Assembly (NCBI GenBank): GCA_003150235.1
Contig: QAMW01000021.1
Span: forward strand, 1-64,000
Direction of reading: 5' to 3'
Length of the DNA: 64,000 nt
DNA from: Bacteroidales bacterium
GTDB taxonomy: Bacteria > Bacteroidota > Bacteroidia > Bacteroidales > Muribaculaceae
Position 1 is the first letter of the stretch. Each line of letters begins with the position of its first letter. This document shows positions 24,480 through 34,732 of this stretch, in pieces. The notes beneath the pieces are model-generated. The model worked only from the letters and a program-made list of their open reading frames with translations, made no database searches and was not told where the DNA came from. The position numbers were made by a program, and so were the translations under genes.

Positions 24480-25600
24480 TGAATATTCGTAATATAATAA
24501 GTGTGGCTGTATTGTCGGGCGCTTGCCTCCTGCAGCTCACCGGCTGCAAACAATCAACAGAAGAGACGGAAACAGTGCAATCATTACCTGTGGCGATAGT
24601 GTCGGAACAACCCATAGAATTGACCGAGACTTTCTCAGCATCTATCCGCGGCAGGCAGGATGTTGATATAATTCCACAGGTTTCGGGTCGCATAACGCGC
24701 CTGTGTGTGAAAGAGGGCGAGCGAGTGAAATGCGGCCAGGTACTTGCCGTCATTGACCAGGTGCCATACAACGCAGCATTGCGCACGGCTGTCGCCAATG
24801 TAAACGCGACTAAGGCGCGAGTCGAGACAGCCCGCATAGAACTGAGCGGGAAACAGTCGCTGTTTGACGAAAATGTGATATCCGATTACGAGCTTTCAGT
24901 AGCCCGCAATCAATTGACTGTGGCACAGGCAGAGTTAGAGCAGGCAAAAGCACAGGAGGCGGATGCCCGCAACAATCTGTCGTACACTGAAATCAAAAGC
25001 CCGAGTGACGGAGTCGTAGGGACTCTTCCTTACCGTATAGGCGCACTGGTCAGCCCGACAATCGAGCAACCGTTTACCGTGGTATCTGATAATTCGGAGA
25101 TGTATGCCTATTTCTCCATCTCTGAAAACAAACTGCGTCAGTTGGTAGCGCGTTATGGTTCTATCGACAAAATCATAGAACAAATCCCCCCTGTCAACCT
25201 TCAGCTTAACGACGGCACAATCTATAATCAACCGGGGAAAATAGAGACTATCAGCGGCGTGGTCAATCCTGCCACAGGGGCAGTCCAGATAAAGGCACTG
25301 TATCCTAACCCGGACAGAGAACTTCTCAGCGGTACAATCGGAAATGTAATCTTTCCCGGCTTAGACTCGGAGGCGATTGTCGTTCCAATGACCGCCACAG
25401 TCGAGATACAGGACAAAATCATTGCCTATCGTCTCAGAAACGGCAACGCGGAAGCAGCCTATCTCACTGTCGAGAAATTGAACGACGGCAACAACTATGT
25501 GGTAAAAAGCGGTCTGGCTGTCGGTGACACCATAATTTCCGAGGGCGTGGGACTGATAAGAGAAGGAATGTCTGTCACCCCTAAAACCGAAAAAAGATGA
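24479..25600 (+). CDS. RND efflux periplasmic adaptor lipoprotein
   Basis: A 373-residue membrane fusion protein of the AcrA/MexA type. The lipobox LTGC puts the lipid on Cys23. A first lipoyl half (VDIIPQVSGRITRLCVKEGE) leads to a helical hairpin (about 100-165), the second lipoyl half (YTEIKSPSDGVVGTLPYRIG) and beta-barrel and membrane-proximal domains ending VGDTIISEGVGLIREGM. It links the inner-membrane pump to the outer-membrane channel. It overlaps the acetyltransferase gene by 1 bp and the permease gene by 4 bp. Confidence 0.95.
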   Translation: MNIRNIISVAVLSGACLLQLTGCKQSTEETETVQSLPVAIVSEQPIELTETFSASIRGRQDVDIIPQVSGRITRLCVKEGERVKCGQVLAVIDQVPYNAALRTAVANVNATKARVETARIELSGKQSLFDENVISDYELSVARNQLTVAQAELEQAKAQEADARNNLSYTEIKSPSDGVVGTLPYRIGALVSPTIEQPFTVVSDNSEMYAYFSISENKLRQLVARYGSIDKIIEQIPPVNLQLNDGTIYNQPGKIETISGVVNPATGAVQIKALYPNPDRELLSGTIGNVIFPGLDSEAIVVPMTATVEIQDKIIAYRLRNGNAEAAYLTVEKLNDGNNYVVKSGLAVGDTIISEGVGLIREGMSVTPKTEKR

Positions 25601-28600
25601 ATCTGCGATTTTTCATAGACCGGCCGGTGTTTTCCGGAGTGATTTCAGTGGTGATTGTCCTGATGGGAATAATCGCAATATTTTCGCTTCCCGTCGAACA
25701 GTATCCCGATATCGCCCCGCCTACCATCAACGTATGGGCGACATATCCGGGGGCCAATGCCGAGACGGTACAGAAGGCGGTGATTGTCCCGCTGGAGGAA
25801 GCCATCAACGGTGTCGAGGACATGACCTATATGACATCCACCGCATCCAATACCGGTGATGCGTCAATAATGATTTATTTCAAACAGGGCGCCAACGCCG
25901 ACATGGCGGCTGTGAATGTGCAAAACCGTGTCAACGGCGCATTGAGCCAACTTCCCGCCGAGGCGACAAAGACCGGTGTCCTGACTGAGAAACAACAGAA
26001 TGCCGAGCTTCTGACCTTTGCGTTATATTCTCCCGATGACCGCTTCGACCAGACTTTCCTCAACAACTATGTCAAAATCAATGTCGAGCCCAGACTGAAA
26101 CGCATCAGCGGCGTGGGCAAGACACAACTTTTCGGATCCAACTACAGTATGCGTCTATGGCTACGCCCTGACAAGATGGCGCAATACGGTCTTATCCCCG
26201 ATGATATAACCGCAATGCTCGCAGGACAGAACATCGAGGCTGCAACCGGCTCTTTCGGAGCAAACCATCAGACAGCGAATGAATATACCATGAAATATCG
26301 CGGGCGCCACTCTACCGCCGAGGAGTTCGGTGAACTGGTAATCAAATCGCTTCCGGGCGGTGATGTGCTGCGCCTGAAGGATGTGGCGGATGTAGAGCTT
26401 GGCGATGAATATTATAATTATTCATCGGAGGTGAACGGACATCCCGCCGCCATGATGATGATAAATCAGAAAGCCGGGTCAAACGCATCAAGCACAATCA
26501 ATGAGATACACGAGGTGCTTGACGACATCAAGGAGAGTCTGCCGGAGGGCGCGGAATTTGTGGTGCTTACTGACACAAATAAGTTCCTCTACGCTTCTAT
26601 ACATTCGGTGATACGCACGTTGCTCGAAGCCATATTGCTTGTGGTGATTGTGGTTTATGTGTTCCTTCAGGATATAAAATCGACGCTGATTCCAACAATT
26701 TCAATATTTGTTTCGATTATCGGTACATTCGCTGTCATGTCGCTGATTGGTTTCTCGATTAATCTTCTGACGCTTTTTGCCCTTGTCCTGGCTATCGGAA
26801 CCGTGGTCGATGACGCGATAGTGGTGGTAGAGGCGGTGCAAGCAAAATTTGATGAGGGATATCGCTCCCCGGTGCTTGCCGCCGACGATGCCATGAAGAG
26901 CGTGTCATCAGCTGTATTGACCTCCACCATCATATTTATGGCGGTATTCATACCTGTGGCGATGATGGGAGGAACGTCCGGGTCGTTCTACGCCCAGTTC
27001 GGCATCACGATGGCAGTGGCGGTCGGTATATCTGCAATCAATGCCTTCACACTCTCCCCAGCTCTTTGCGCACTGTTGCTCCGCCCTTACACCGATGAAG
27101 AAGGCAACGCGAAAAACAATTTCGCTGCACGTTTCCGTAAGGCGTTCAACGCAGTGTTCAGCCGCATGAGCAGCCGATATGTGCGTGGCGTCCTTTATGT
27201 GGTCCATCGTAAATGGCTACTATGGAGCGTAATCGGTGTCTCACTCGTGCTGTTGGTAATTCTCATGAACATTACCAAGACCGGTCTCATCCCTCAAGAG
27301 GACACCGGCACTGTCCTGGTAAGCATGAACACCAAGCCGGGGTCATCAATGGCACAGACCCAAAAAGTGATGGACAGGATAAACCATAGCCTTGACAGCA
27401 TAGGCGAGATTAAATATAACGGAGCTGTTGCCGGTTTCTCGTTCAATGGTTCGGGGTCGTCGCAGGCAATGTATTTCATGACACTTAAGGACTGGAAAGA
27501 GCGTAAAGACGAAGGACAATCGGTCGATGATGTGATTGAGAAAATATATGCCGGGACTTCCAATATACCGGATGCGACGGTGTTTGCCATGTCGCCCCCT
27601 ATGATTGCAGGTTACGGAATGGGTAACGGTTTCGAGCTTTATCTTCAGGACAAGTCCGGCGGAGATATAAACACCTTCAAGAAAGAGGCGGACAAGTTTG
27701 TTGGGGCACTGTCCCAACGTCCTGAAATCGGTGAGGTGTATTCCTCCTTCGCCACGGATTATCCGCAATATTGGGTGGATATCGACGCGGCAAAATGCGA
27801 GCAGTCGGGCGTTTCGCCGTCAGAGGTGCTGTCCACCCTGTCGGGCTACTATACCGGCGGCTATGTGTCAGACTTCAACCGTTTCTCCAAACTTTATCAT
27901 GTTACGATGCAGGCACCGTCGGAATACCGTATCAATCCGGAATCGCTGAATATGATGTATGTGCGCACTTCTGACGGCTCGATGGCTCCGCTAAACCAAT
28001 TTGTAAGTTTGACAAAGACCAACGGGCCTTCCGACCTAACCCGCTTCAATCTGTTCAATGCCATAGCCATCAACGGCACTCCGGCACCCGGCTACAGCTC
28101 CGGTCAGGCTATCAAGGCTATCGGCGAGACTGCGCAGGAGGTGCTTCCGTCGTCATGCGGCTATGAGTTCGGAGGCCTCTCACGCGAGGAGAGCAAGACA
28201 ACCAACAACGCCACGCTTATCTTCATTTTATGTTTTATACTGGTATATCTGATATTGTGTGCCCTCTACGAAAGTCTTTTCGTGCCGTTTGCGGTGTTGC
28301 TTTCCGTGCCATGCGGACTGATGGGCAGCTTCCTGTTTGCATGGCTGTTTGACCTTGAGAACAATATCTATATGCAGACCGGTCTTATCATGATTATCGG
28401 ACTTCTGGCGAAGACGGCAATTCTGCTCACCGAATATGCCGAGAAGCGCCGAGCCGAAGGAATGTCGCTGGTAAAGTCGGCATACAGCGCGGCAAAGGTG
28501 CGTCTGCGTCCGATTCTGATGACAGTTCTTGCAATGGTATTCGGACTTGTGCCGCTAATGCTTGCACACGGGGTAGGAGCAAACGGCAGCCGTTCTCTTG

Positions 28601-28713
28601 CCACAGGTGTAATCGGGGGCATGATAGTGGGTACACTGGCACTGCTGTTTCTTGTACCGTCGCTTTTCATTGTATTTCAACATATCCAGGAACGAGTAAT
28701 GCGTAAAAGATGA
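25597..28713 (+). CDS. RND efflux transporter permease (HAE1/AcrB-like)
   Basis: A 1038-residue proton-driven pump with the normal length and two-fold layout of the HAE1 family: an N-terminal helix starting MNLRFFIDRPVFSGVISVV, a large periplasmic porter domain, a helix bundle with the proton-relay aspartates in GTVVDDAIVVVEAVQAK, a second periplasmic domain and the final bundle. Multidrug, bile-salt or dye export is likely; the exact spectrum cannot be told. It overlaps its neighbours by 4 bp on each side. Confidence 0.96.
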   Translation: MNLRFFIDRPVFSGVISVVIVLMGIIAIFSLPVEQYPDIAPPTINVWATYPGANAETVQKAVIVPLEEAINGVEDMTYMTSTASNTGDASIMIYFKQGANADMAAVNVQNRVNGALSQLPAEATKTGVLTEKQQNAELLTFALYSPDDRFDQTFLNNYVKINVEPRLKRISGVGKTQLFGSNYSMRLWLRPDKMAQYGLIPDDITAMLAGQNIEAATGSFGANHQTANEYTMKYRGRHSTAEEFGELVIKSLPGGDVLRLKDVADVELGDEYYNYSSEVNGHPAAMMMINQKAGSNASSTINEIHEVLDDIKESLPEGAEFVVLTDTNKFLYASIHSVIRTLLEAILLVVIVVYVFLQDIKSTLIPTISIFVSIIGTFAVMSLIGFSINLLTLFALVLAIGTVVDDAIVVVEAVQAKFDEGYRSPVLAADDAMKSVSSAVLTSTIIFMAVFIPVAMMGGTSGSFYAQFGITMAVAVGISAINAFTLSPALCALLLRPYTDEEGNAKNNFAARFRKAFNAVFSRMSSRYVRGVLYVVHRKWLLWSVIGVSLVLLVILMNITKTGLIPQEDTGTVLVSMNTKPGSSMAQTQKVMDRINHSLDSIGEIKYNGAVAGFSFNGSGSSQAMYFMTLKDWKERKDEGQSVDDVIEKIYAGTSNIPDATVFAMSPPMIAGYGMGNGFELYLQDKSGGDINTFKKEADKFVGALSQRPEIGEVYSSFATDYPQYWVDIDAAKCEQSGVSPSEVLSTLSGYYTGGYVSDFNRFSKLYHVTMQAPSEYRINPESLNMMYVRTSDGSMAPLNQFVSLTKTNGPSDLTRFNLFNAIAINGTPAPGYSSGQAIKAIGETAQEVLPSSCGYEFGGLSREESKTTNNATLIFILCFILVYLILCALYESLFVPFAVLLSVPCGLMGSFLFAWLFDLENNIYMQTGLIMIIGLLAKTAILLTEYAEKRRAEGMSLVKSAYSAAKVRLRPILMTVLAMVFGLVPLMLAHGVGANGSRSLATGVIGGMIVGTLALLFLVPSLFIVFQHIQERVMRKR

Positions 28714-30068
28714 AAAATACTGTATTGATTATATTGTCACTTCTAATGCTTACCGGGTGCGGCACTTACAGCCGTTATACCAGACCGGAGGTATCGACCG
28801 AAGGACTTTACCGTGATTTACCTGCAGGAAACGACACTTCGACAATCGCTTCATTGCCGTGGCGCGAGATGTTCGCCGACACCTGTCTCCGGTCACTGAT
28901 AGAGGAAGGATTGAAAGCCAACGCCGATTTGAATGTCGCCCGACTGCGTGTGGAAGCGGCGGAAGCTTCTCTGGGAGCGGCAACACTGGCATATCTTCCC
29001 TCAGTGGGACTTACAGCTGAAGGCGGGGTAAGCCGATATGACGGCAATACTGCAAAAACCTATAATCTCGGTGGCGGAGCAAGCTGGGAACTTGACATAT
29101 TCGGCAAAATGACCGCTGCAAAGCGTGGAGCTGCCGCCGCATTGCAGGGAAGCCGGGATTACAAGCAAGCGGTGCAGACGCGCCTAATCGCAACAATTGC
29201 AATCGGCTATTATACACTTGTCATGCTTGACACACAGCTTGAAATCAACGGCAGAACTCTTGACAACTGGCACAACACGGTAAAGACTCTTGAGGCGTTG
29301 AAAAAAGTCGGCATGTCCAATGAAGCGGGAGTGTTGCAGGCAAAGTCAAGTGTAATGGAGCTTGGAGCTTCACGTCTGACAATCCTCAAAAGCATTTCAG
29401 AAACGGAAAACGCCTTATCCTCCGTTATTGCCATGCCTTCGCAGACAATCAGACGTGGAACTTTGGAGGATGCGTATTTCCCGGATACCATTTCAATAGG
29501 AGTACCCTTGCAGTTGCTTTCCAACCGACCCGATGTAAGGAACGCCGAGATGAATCTCGCGCAGGCTTTTTATGCGACAAATGTGGCGAGAGCCGCATTT
29601 TATCCGAGCATCACACTTTCAGGCACTCTCGGATGGACAAACAACGGAGGTGGAATTGTAACCAACCCCGGGCAGTGGCTGCTTAATGCTATCGGCTCTC
29701 TTACACAGCCATTGTTCAACCGTGGCACCAATATCGCAAATCTGAAAATAGCCAAGACACAACAGGAGGAAGCACGGCTGCTGTTCCAACAGTCGCTGCT
29801 CGATGCCGGCAAGGAAGTGAACGATGCATTGACCACATGGCAGACGGCCAAGTCACAGATTGAGATATCAGCCCGTCAGGTGGAAACTCTAAATGAGGCT
29901 GTACGCAAGACCCAACTGTTGATGCGACACTCCGACACGACTTATCTTGAAGTGCTGACAGCCCAGCAGACACTTCTTGATGCCGAAATGGCCCTTGCGC
30001 AACGACGCTTCGACCGCATACAGGCTGTCATAAATTTATATCATGCCCTCGGTGGCGGGATAAATTAA
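28710..30068 (+). CDS. TolC-like outer-membrane efflux lipoprotein (NodT family)
   Basis: A 452-residue outer-membrane channel protein with lipobox MLTGC (Cys17). Two homologous halves are visible: LIEEGLKANADLNVARLRVE and, later, NRPDVRNAEMNLAQAFYATN. GGASWELDIFGKMTAAKRGA and SLTQPLFNRGTNIANLKIAK are the family beta-strand-turn segments. It completes a tripartite pump with the two preceding genes and ends the operon. Confidence 0.94.
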   Translation: MKNTVLIILSLLMLTGCGTYSRYTRPEVSTEGLYRDLPAGNDTSTIASLPWREMFADTCLRSLIEEGLKANADLNVARLRVEAAEASLGAATLAYLPSVGLTAEGGVSRYDGNTAKTYNLGGGASWELDIFGKMTAAKRGAAAALQGSRDYKQAVQTRLIATIAIGYYTLVMLDTQLEINGRTLDNWHNTVKTLEALKKVGMSNEAGVLQAKSSVMELGASRLTILKSISETENALSSVIAMPSQTIRRGTLEDAYFPDTISIGVPLQLLSNRPDVRNAEMNLAQAFYATNVARAAFYPSITLSGTLGWTNNGGGIVTNPGQWLLNAIGSLTQPLFNRGTNIANLKIAKTQQEEARLLFQQSLLDAGKEVNDALTTWQTAKSQIEISARQVETLNEAVRKTQLLMRHSDTTYLEVLTAQQTLLDAEMALAQRRFDRIQAVINLYHALGGGIN

Positions 30069-30116
30069 CAACAGGCAGTCGCCTATTTCCGCGAACTTTT
30101 CACTACATTTGCCTCT

Positions 30117-31478
30117 ATGAATGATTTTATCGGAAAAGTAAGCGGCTGTATAGAACGCAACAGACTCCTTCCTCATGCCTCAAAAGTGATTGTGGCACTG
30201 AGCGGGGGTGCCGACTCGGTAGCCCTTCTTGTCGTGCTTCATGAATCGGGATATGACTGTATCGCCGCCCACTGCGACTTTCATCTTCGCGGCGAAGAGT
30301 CGGAGCGTGACCGCTGCTATGCCGAATCGGTCGCATCGCAATACGCATCGCAATACCGGGAGACGCATTTCGACGTGAACACTTACAAGAAAGAGCATGG
30401 TGTATCGACCGAGATGGCTTGCCGCGACCTGCGCTACGAATGGTTTCGCAAGCTTTCGGAAGAATACGGCGGAATACCGGTGGCAATCGCCCATCATCAC
30501 GACGACAATATCGAGACTCTCCTGCTAAATCTTCTCCGGGGCACCGGAATCACCGGGCTTACAGGCATGAAGTACCGCAACGGCATCTTTATCCGTCCCA
30601 TGCTTGACTGCAGAAGAAAGGAAGTCGAGGCTTTCCTTTCCGATAAAAAGATTCCGTATGTGACCGACAGCACAAACCTTATAAGCGACGTGAAGCGCAA
30701 CAAGCTCCGCAATATCATACTGCCGGAGCTTCGCCGGGAATTTTCCGATGCCGACAAAGGGCTCGCCACGACACTGCACAATCTCCGCGACACCGCCACG
30801 CTATTTGACACGCTTGTCAACGATGCCGCATCACGCTTCATAAACGGCAACAGAATCAGCATTGCCCGACTTGCAGGTGAATTTCCACAAGCCCCGGCAC
30901 TCCTTTTTGAAATGCTGAAACCATACGGGTTTAACGCCACTCATGTAAATGACATGATGGAAGCCGTCAACTCACTGACAGCTTCCGGAAAACAGTTTTT
31001 CTCCTCGACCCATCGTGCCACCCTCAACCGTGGAGAGCTGATTATAGGAGAAAACAGAATGCATCCTGACACAAAACTGACAATCGACCCGGCGGATTCA
31101 ATCTCTCTCCCTGAATGGCTGACAGCGGAATGGATTACCCCCGACCACTTCAAGCCCGACCGCACCGGCAACACTTTGTATCTCGACTCATCGGCACTCG
31201 AAGGGTCACCTGTGTTTACGCTGCGCCACCGGAAGGAAGGTGACAGAATCGCACCTTTCGGCATGAAAGGCTCACGACTTGTAAGTGACATATTTTCCGA
31301 CGCCAAGCTTCCGGTTAATGAAAAGAACACCGTATGGCTGCTGACGCGTGACGACACTATACTCTGGATTGCCGGAATGCGTGCGTCGCGTCACTTCGCA
31401 GTTACCCCATCGACACAACGCATCCTCGCCCTGCGCTACCATCCCCTCAAAGACACAGAAAACTTTTGGGGAAAGTAA
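30117..31478 (+). CDS. tilS: tRNA(Ile)-lysidine synthase
   Basis: Adds lysine to C34 of the CAU-anticodon tRNA-Ile, using ATP, so that it reads AUA codons. The 453-residue protein has the PP-loop VALSGGADSVALLVVLHE (SGGADS at 29-34), the HCDFHLRGEESERD segment, AIAHHHDDNIETLLLNLLRG and a C-terminal substrate-binding domain with EGDRIAPFGMKGSRLVSDIF. A TACATTTG -7 element lies just before the gene. Confidence 0.95.
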   Translation: MNDFIGKVSGCIERNRLLPHASKVIVALSGGADSVALLVVLHESGYDCIAAHCDFHLRGEESERDRCYAESVASQYASQYRETHFDVNTYKKEHGVSTEMACRDLRYEWFRKLSEEYGGIPVAIAHHHDDNIETLLLNLLRGTGITGLTGMKYRNGIFIRPMLDCRRKEVEAFLSDKKIPYVTDSTNLISDVKRNKLRNIILPELRREFSDADKGLATTLHNLRDTATLFDTLVNDAASRFINGNRISIARLAGEFPQAPALLFEMLKPYGFNATHVNDMMEAVNSLTASGKQFFSSTHRATLNRGELIIGENRMHPDTKLTIDPADSISLPEWLTAEWITPDHFKPDRTGNTLYLDSSALEGSPVFTLRHRKEGDRIAPFGMKGSRLVSDIFSDAKLPVNEKNTVWLLTRDDTILWIAGMRASRHFAVTPSTQRILALRYHPLKDTENFWGK

Positions 31479-31501
31479 TGTGTTTAGACTCAGAAAAGTA
31501 T

Positions 31502-31509
31502 TATATTTG
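31502..31509 (+). promoter_or_regulatory. -7 element before the acyl-CoA ligase gene
   Basis: TATATTTG lies 26 bp before the ATG. No clear -33 is seen. Confidence 0.4.
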
Positions 31510-31535
31510 TCATCTTAAATCATTCGACTACAAAT

Positions 31536-33191
31536 ATGCATAAAAGCCTGATTCAGTATATACAGGATTCAATCCGCAATAATTGGGAAAATCTCGCACT
31601 CACCGATTTCAACGGTGTATCATATCAGTACCGCGACATCGCGCGCAAAGTTGCAAAATTACACCTGCTTTATGAACATGCAGGCATAAAGCGCGGCGAC
31701 AAGATAGCGCTATGCGGTAAAAACTCGTCACAATGGGCTGTAGCGTTTCTCGCGACAATGACCTACGGAGCGGTGGCAGTACCCATACTCCATGAGTTCA
31801 AGCCCGACAATATACATCATCTCGTGTCACATTGCGACGCAAGACTTTTTTTCACCGATGACGCCATCTGGGAAAATCTTGACCCCGCATCCATGACAAA
31901 ATTGGAAGGCGTCGTCAACCTATCCGACTTCTCGCTTCTCATGTCGCGTAACACGCGGCTTAAAGAGGCACGTCAGCGTCTCAACGAGCTTTTCGGCAAA
32001 AAATATCCCGAACGCTTCACACCGGAAGATGTAGTCTATTCCAAGGAGAAAGAAAGCGATGTTGCCGTAATAAACTACACGTCAGGTTCAACCGGCTTCT
32101 CGAAGGGAGTCATGCTCTCGTATGAAAGCCTTTGGAGCAACATACGCTTCTGTATCGACGGCGTGACATTCCTGAAGCCGGGCGACGGGATAGTGTGTAT
32201 GCTCCCTCTCGCCCACATGTACGGATTGATTGTAGAGTTTATCCATCCGTTTGTAAAAGGATGCCATATATATTTCCTCACGCGAGTCCCGTCGCCCAAG
32301 ATAATACTTGACGCGTTTGCCACAGTGCGTCCGAAGCTTATAGTCACCGTGCCGCTCATCATCGAGAAGATTGTCAAGACAAAAGTATTCCCGCTTCTTG
32401 ACAAACCGCTGATGAAAGTGCTGCTGCATGTACCGTTTATCGACGACAAGCTGCTTGAAAAGATAAAGAAAGGGCTTACCGAGGCATTCGGAGGAAATGT
32501 CCGGGAAATCATTATCGGCGGGGCGGGTCTCAACAAGGATGTCGAGACATTTTTGCGCCGCATAGGCTTCCCCTACACCGTAGGCTATGGAATGACTGAG
32601 TGCGGGCCGCTTGTGGCATACGCCCCCTGGGATATACAGCGTATGGGGTCATGCGGCAAGATTGTCGACCGTATGGAATGTCGAATAGAATCTCCCGATC
32701 CGGAAAACGCCCCCGGCGAACTATGGGTCAAAGGCGCCAATGTCATGAAAGGATATTTCAAGAATCAGGATGCCACCGATGCCGTGATGAAAGACGGGTG
32801 GATGAATACCGGCGACCTTTGTACGATGGATAAAGACGGATATATCTACATACGCGGACGAAACAAAAACATGATACTCGGTCCGTCGGGACAGAATATC
32901 TATCCCGAGGAAATCGAGCAGAAGCTCAACAATATGCCTTACGTAGCCGAATCAATCGTAATCGACGGCGACGGAAAACTCGTGGCACTCATATATCCCG
33001 ACATGGACCAGGCAACTAAAGACGGCATACCTATGGACAACATGGAAAATATCATGAACGAGAATATCAAGACTCTCAACAAGGAGCTTCCGGCATATTC
33101 CCAGCTGTCTAAAGTGAAAATTTACTATCAGGAATTTGAAAAGACTCCGAAGCGCTCCATAAAGCGCTATCTCTACCAACGGGCGAAATGA
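31536..33191 (+). CDS. AMP-binding long-chain acyl-CoA ligase-like protein
   Basis: A 551-residue adenylate-forming enzyme that probably activates fatty acids to acyl-CoA. The motifs are NYTSGSTGFSKGVMLSYE (ATP loop), GYGMTECGPLVAYAP, TGDLCTMDKDGYIYIRG and the C-terminal FEKTPKRSIKRYLY with the catalytic lysine. It lacks a carrier domain, so it is a stand-alone ligase. Acyl-ACP synthetase or another carboxylic acid substrate is possible. It overlaps the next gene by 4 bp. Confidence 0.88.
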   Translation: MHKSLIQYIQDSIRNNWENLALTDFNGVSYQYRDIARKVAKLHLLYEHAGIKRGDKIALCGKNSSQWAVAFLATMTYGAVAVPILHEFKPDNIHHLVSHCDARLFFTDDAIWENLDPASMTKLEGVVNLSDFSLLMSRNTRLKEARQRLNELFGKKYPERFTPEDVVYSKEKESDVAVINYTSGSTGFSKGVMLSYESLWSNIRFCIDGVTFLKPGDGIVCMLPLAHMYGLIVEFIHPFVKGCHIYFLTRVPSPKIILDAFATVRPKLIVTVPLIIEKIVKTKVFPLLDKPLMKVLLHVPFIDDKLLEKIKKGLTEAFGGNVREIIIGGAGLNKDVETFLRRIGFPYTVGYGMTECGPLVAYAPWDIQRMGSCGKIVDRMECRIESPDPENAPGELWVKGANVMKGYFKNQDATDAVMKDGWMNTGDLCTMDKDGYIYIRGRNKNMILGPSGQNIYPEEIEQKLNNMPYVAESIVIDGDGKLVALIYPDMDQATKDGIPMDNMENIMNENIKTLNKELPAYSQLSKVKIYYQEFEKTPKRSIKRYLYQRAK

Positions 33192-33793
33192 CACGACATA
33201 TTGTGGCGATACTTTTAATATTCATCACTGCGTTCACGTACACACTTAACGCGGCAACCCCGATATGCGGCGACCTCGAAGTAAGCGTCGACAGGATGTA
33301 TGAATTTGTAAGAACCCACAATAAGAGTTTTCCGCGTGAAATCGCCGAGGCTTACTACAATATAGGTAAAAAATATGGTGTGAGAGGTGACATCGCCTTG
33401 TGTCAGGCAATCCTGGAGACAGGATGGTTCCGATTCGCCGATGACACGGCAGTCACCTCCGACCAATATAATTTCTGCGGACTGGGAGTGACTGTCAACA
33501 AGGAGCGCGGTCATGCTTTTGAGAGCATCGAGGAGGGAGTCACGGCACAGATACAGCACCTCTATGCCTATGGAAGCCGCGATGAACTTCCCGCAGGAGA
33601 AACAATAATAGACCCGAGGTTTTCTTATGTCAGCCGAGGCTCGGCATCGACCTGGGAAGACCTTAACGGGAGATGGGCTGCAAACAAGCATTATTCCGAC
33701 CGGATACTCAGCCTTTATTACCGTATGGCACAGCGGACAATAGAGATAATAGAGGTAGACATCCCCGACGAATACTGGGAATCACACGAATAA
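33188..33793 (+). CDS. Exported glucosaminidase-domain protein
   Basis: A 201-residue secreted peptidoglycan hydrolase. A signal peptide (ending about VYTLNAA, residue 20) is followed by a FlgJ/LytG-like glucosaminidase domain: IAEAYYNIGKKYGVRGDIAL with CQAILETGWFRF, where the glutamate is the probable catalytic acid, then YNFCGLGVTVN and FESIEEGVTAQIQHLYAYGS. It cuts the bond between GlcNAc and MurNAc. The ATG overlaps the ligase stop by 4 bp. A weak hairpin AACGCA/TGCGTT (33807-33823) follows. Confidence 0.87.
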   Translation: MTRHIVAILLIFITAFTYTLNAATPICGDLEVSVDRMYEFVRTHNKSFPREIAEAYYNIGKKYGVRGDIALCQAILETGWFRFADDTAVTSDQYNFCGLGVTVNKERGHAFESIEEGVTAQIQHLYAYGSRDELPAGETIIDPRFSYVSRGSASTWEDLNGRWAANKHYSDRILSLYYRMAQRTIEIIEVDIPDEYWESHE

Positions 33794-33866
33794 CCGACCT
33801 AACTTTAACGCATCAGGTGCGTTATATTTATAGTTATTATTTATATCTGTATAAATTATTGCACTT

Positions 33867-34355
33867 ATGACACATACCGCTATCACACCTGAAGATGAAC
33901 GATTCATGGATATCGCCTGCGAACTTGCCGAACATAATGTGAAAAACGGAGGAGGACCGTTTGGCGCCGTAATAGTGCGCGACGGTGAGATAATCGCGAC
34001 CGGTGTCAACAATGTCACGCGCACCAACGACCCGACCGCCCACGCGGAGATGAACGCGATACGTAGCGCATGTCATGTGACAAACAATTTCCGTCTTGAA
34101 GGATGCGTTGTCTACAGTTCCTGCGAACCATGCCCGATGTGTCTCAGTGCGCTCTACTGGGCGGGCGTGAAACGCATATATTATGGCAATACCAAATATG
34201 ATGCCGACAGAATAAATTTCAGCGACAGCTTCATCTACAAAGAAATAGACAAGAAGCCTGATGAACGTGCCATACCATGCATCCATGTAGCAAGAAAGAA
34301 CGCCATCAAGGCATTTGAACTCTGGGCGGAAAAGAACGATAAAATCGAGTATTAG
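33867..34355 (+). CDS. guaD: Guanine deaminase of the CDA superfamily
   Basis: A 162-residue zinc deaminase. HAE at 59-61 gives the histidine ligand and catalytic glutamate; CEPCPMC at 86-92 gives the two cysteine ligands. The C-terminal segment DDSFIYKEID-like (NFSDSFIYKEIDKKPDERAI) is distinctive for the GuaD type, which converts guanine to xanthine, rather than for TadA tRNA deaminases. Substrate assignment is from this resemblance. It converges on folK with a 4-bp tail-to-tail overlap. Confidence 0.87.
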   Translation: MTHTAITPEDERFMDIACELAEHNVKNGGGPFGAVIVRDGEIIATGVNNVTRTNDPTAHAEMNAIRSACHVTNNFRLEGCVVYSSCEPCPMCLSALYWAGVKRIYYGNTKYDADRINFSDSFIYKEIDKKPDERAIPCIHVARKNAIKAFELWAEKNDKIEY

Positions 34356-34732
34356 ACATCCTTGTCCCTCAGCTGCCTGTAACCGATAGCAAAATACTCG
34401 CGCTCAAACTCCACGGGACGTAACAGTCTCTCACCGTATTCCACGATATCAATATCGATAGGCACTATACCTGTCAGTTTTGACTCAGGGGTGCGCCCGG
34501 CACTTCGTTCATATTCTTTCAGCATGACGTTAAGCGTATCGGCATCAATCGCTGTCGTCCCTTCGGCAACACAATTAAAATAAGCCGGGTATCGTCCGCT
34601 GTATTCAGGAGTCTCATATACGCAGGAGAATCTCGCGCCGACAATCACAGTCGCCAGCCATTTCATAGCCCCCGCCATGCGTTCTTCTCGGTCAGGAGCA
34701 TTGCTGCCGAGGCTTACAATCACGGTTGTCAT
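34352..34732 (-). CDS. folK: HPPK-type pyrophosphokinase (folate synthesis)
   Basis: Probably 2-amino-4-hydroxy-6-hydroxymethyldihydropteridine diphosphokinase. The 126-residue protein has VSLGSNAPDREERM at the start, YETPEYSGRYPAYFNCV in the middle and IVPIDIDIVEYGERLL near the end, the DIDI segment corresponding to the magnesium-binding DLDLL of the family. It is shorter than typical HPPK (about 150-160 residues), mainly at the C-terminus. The start overlaps the tex stop by 4 bp, so the two are co-translated. Confidence 0.82.
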   Translation of the reverse strand: MTTVIVSLGSNAPDREERMAGAMKWLATVIVGARFSCVYETPEYSGRYPAYFNCVAEGTTAIDADTLNVMLKEYERSAGRTPESKLTGIVPIDIDIVEYGERLLRPVEFEREYFAIGYRQLRDKDV

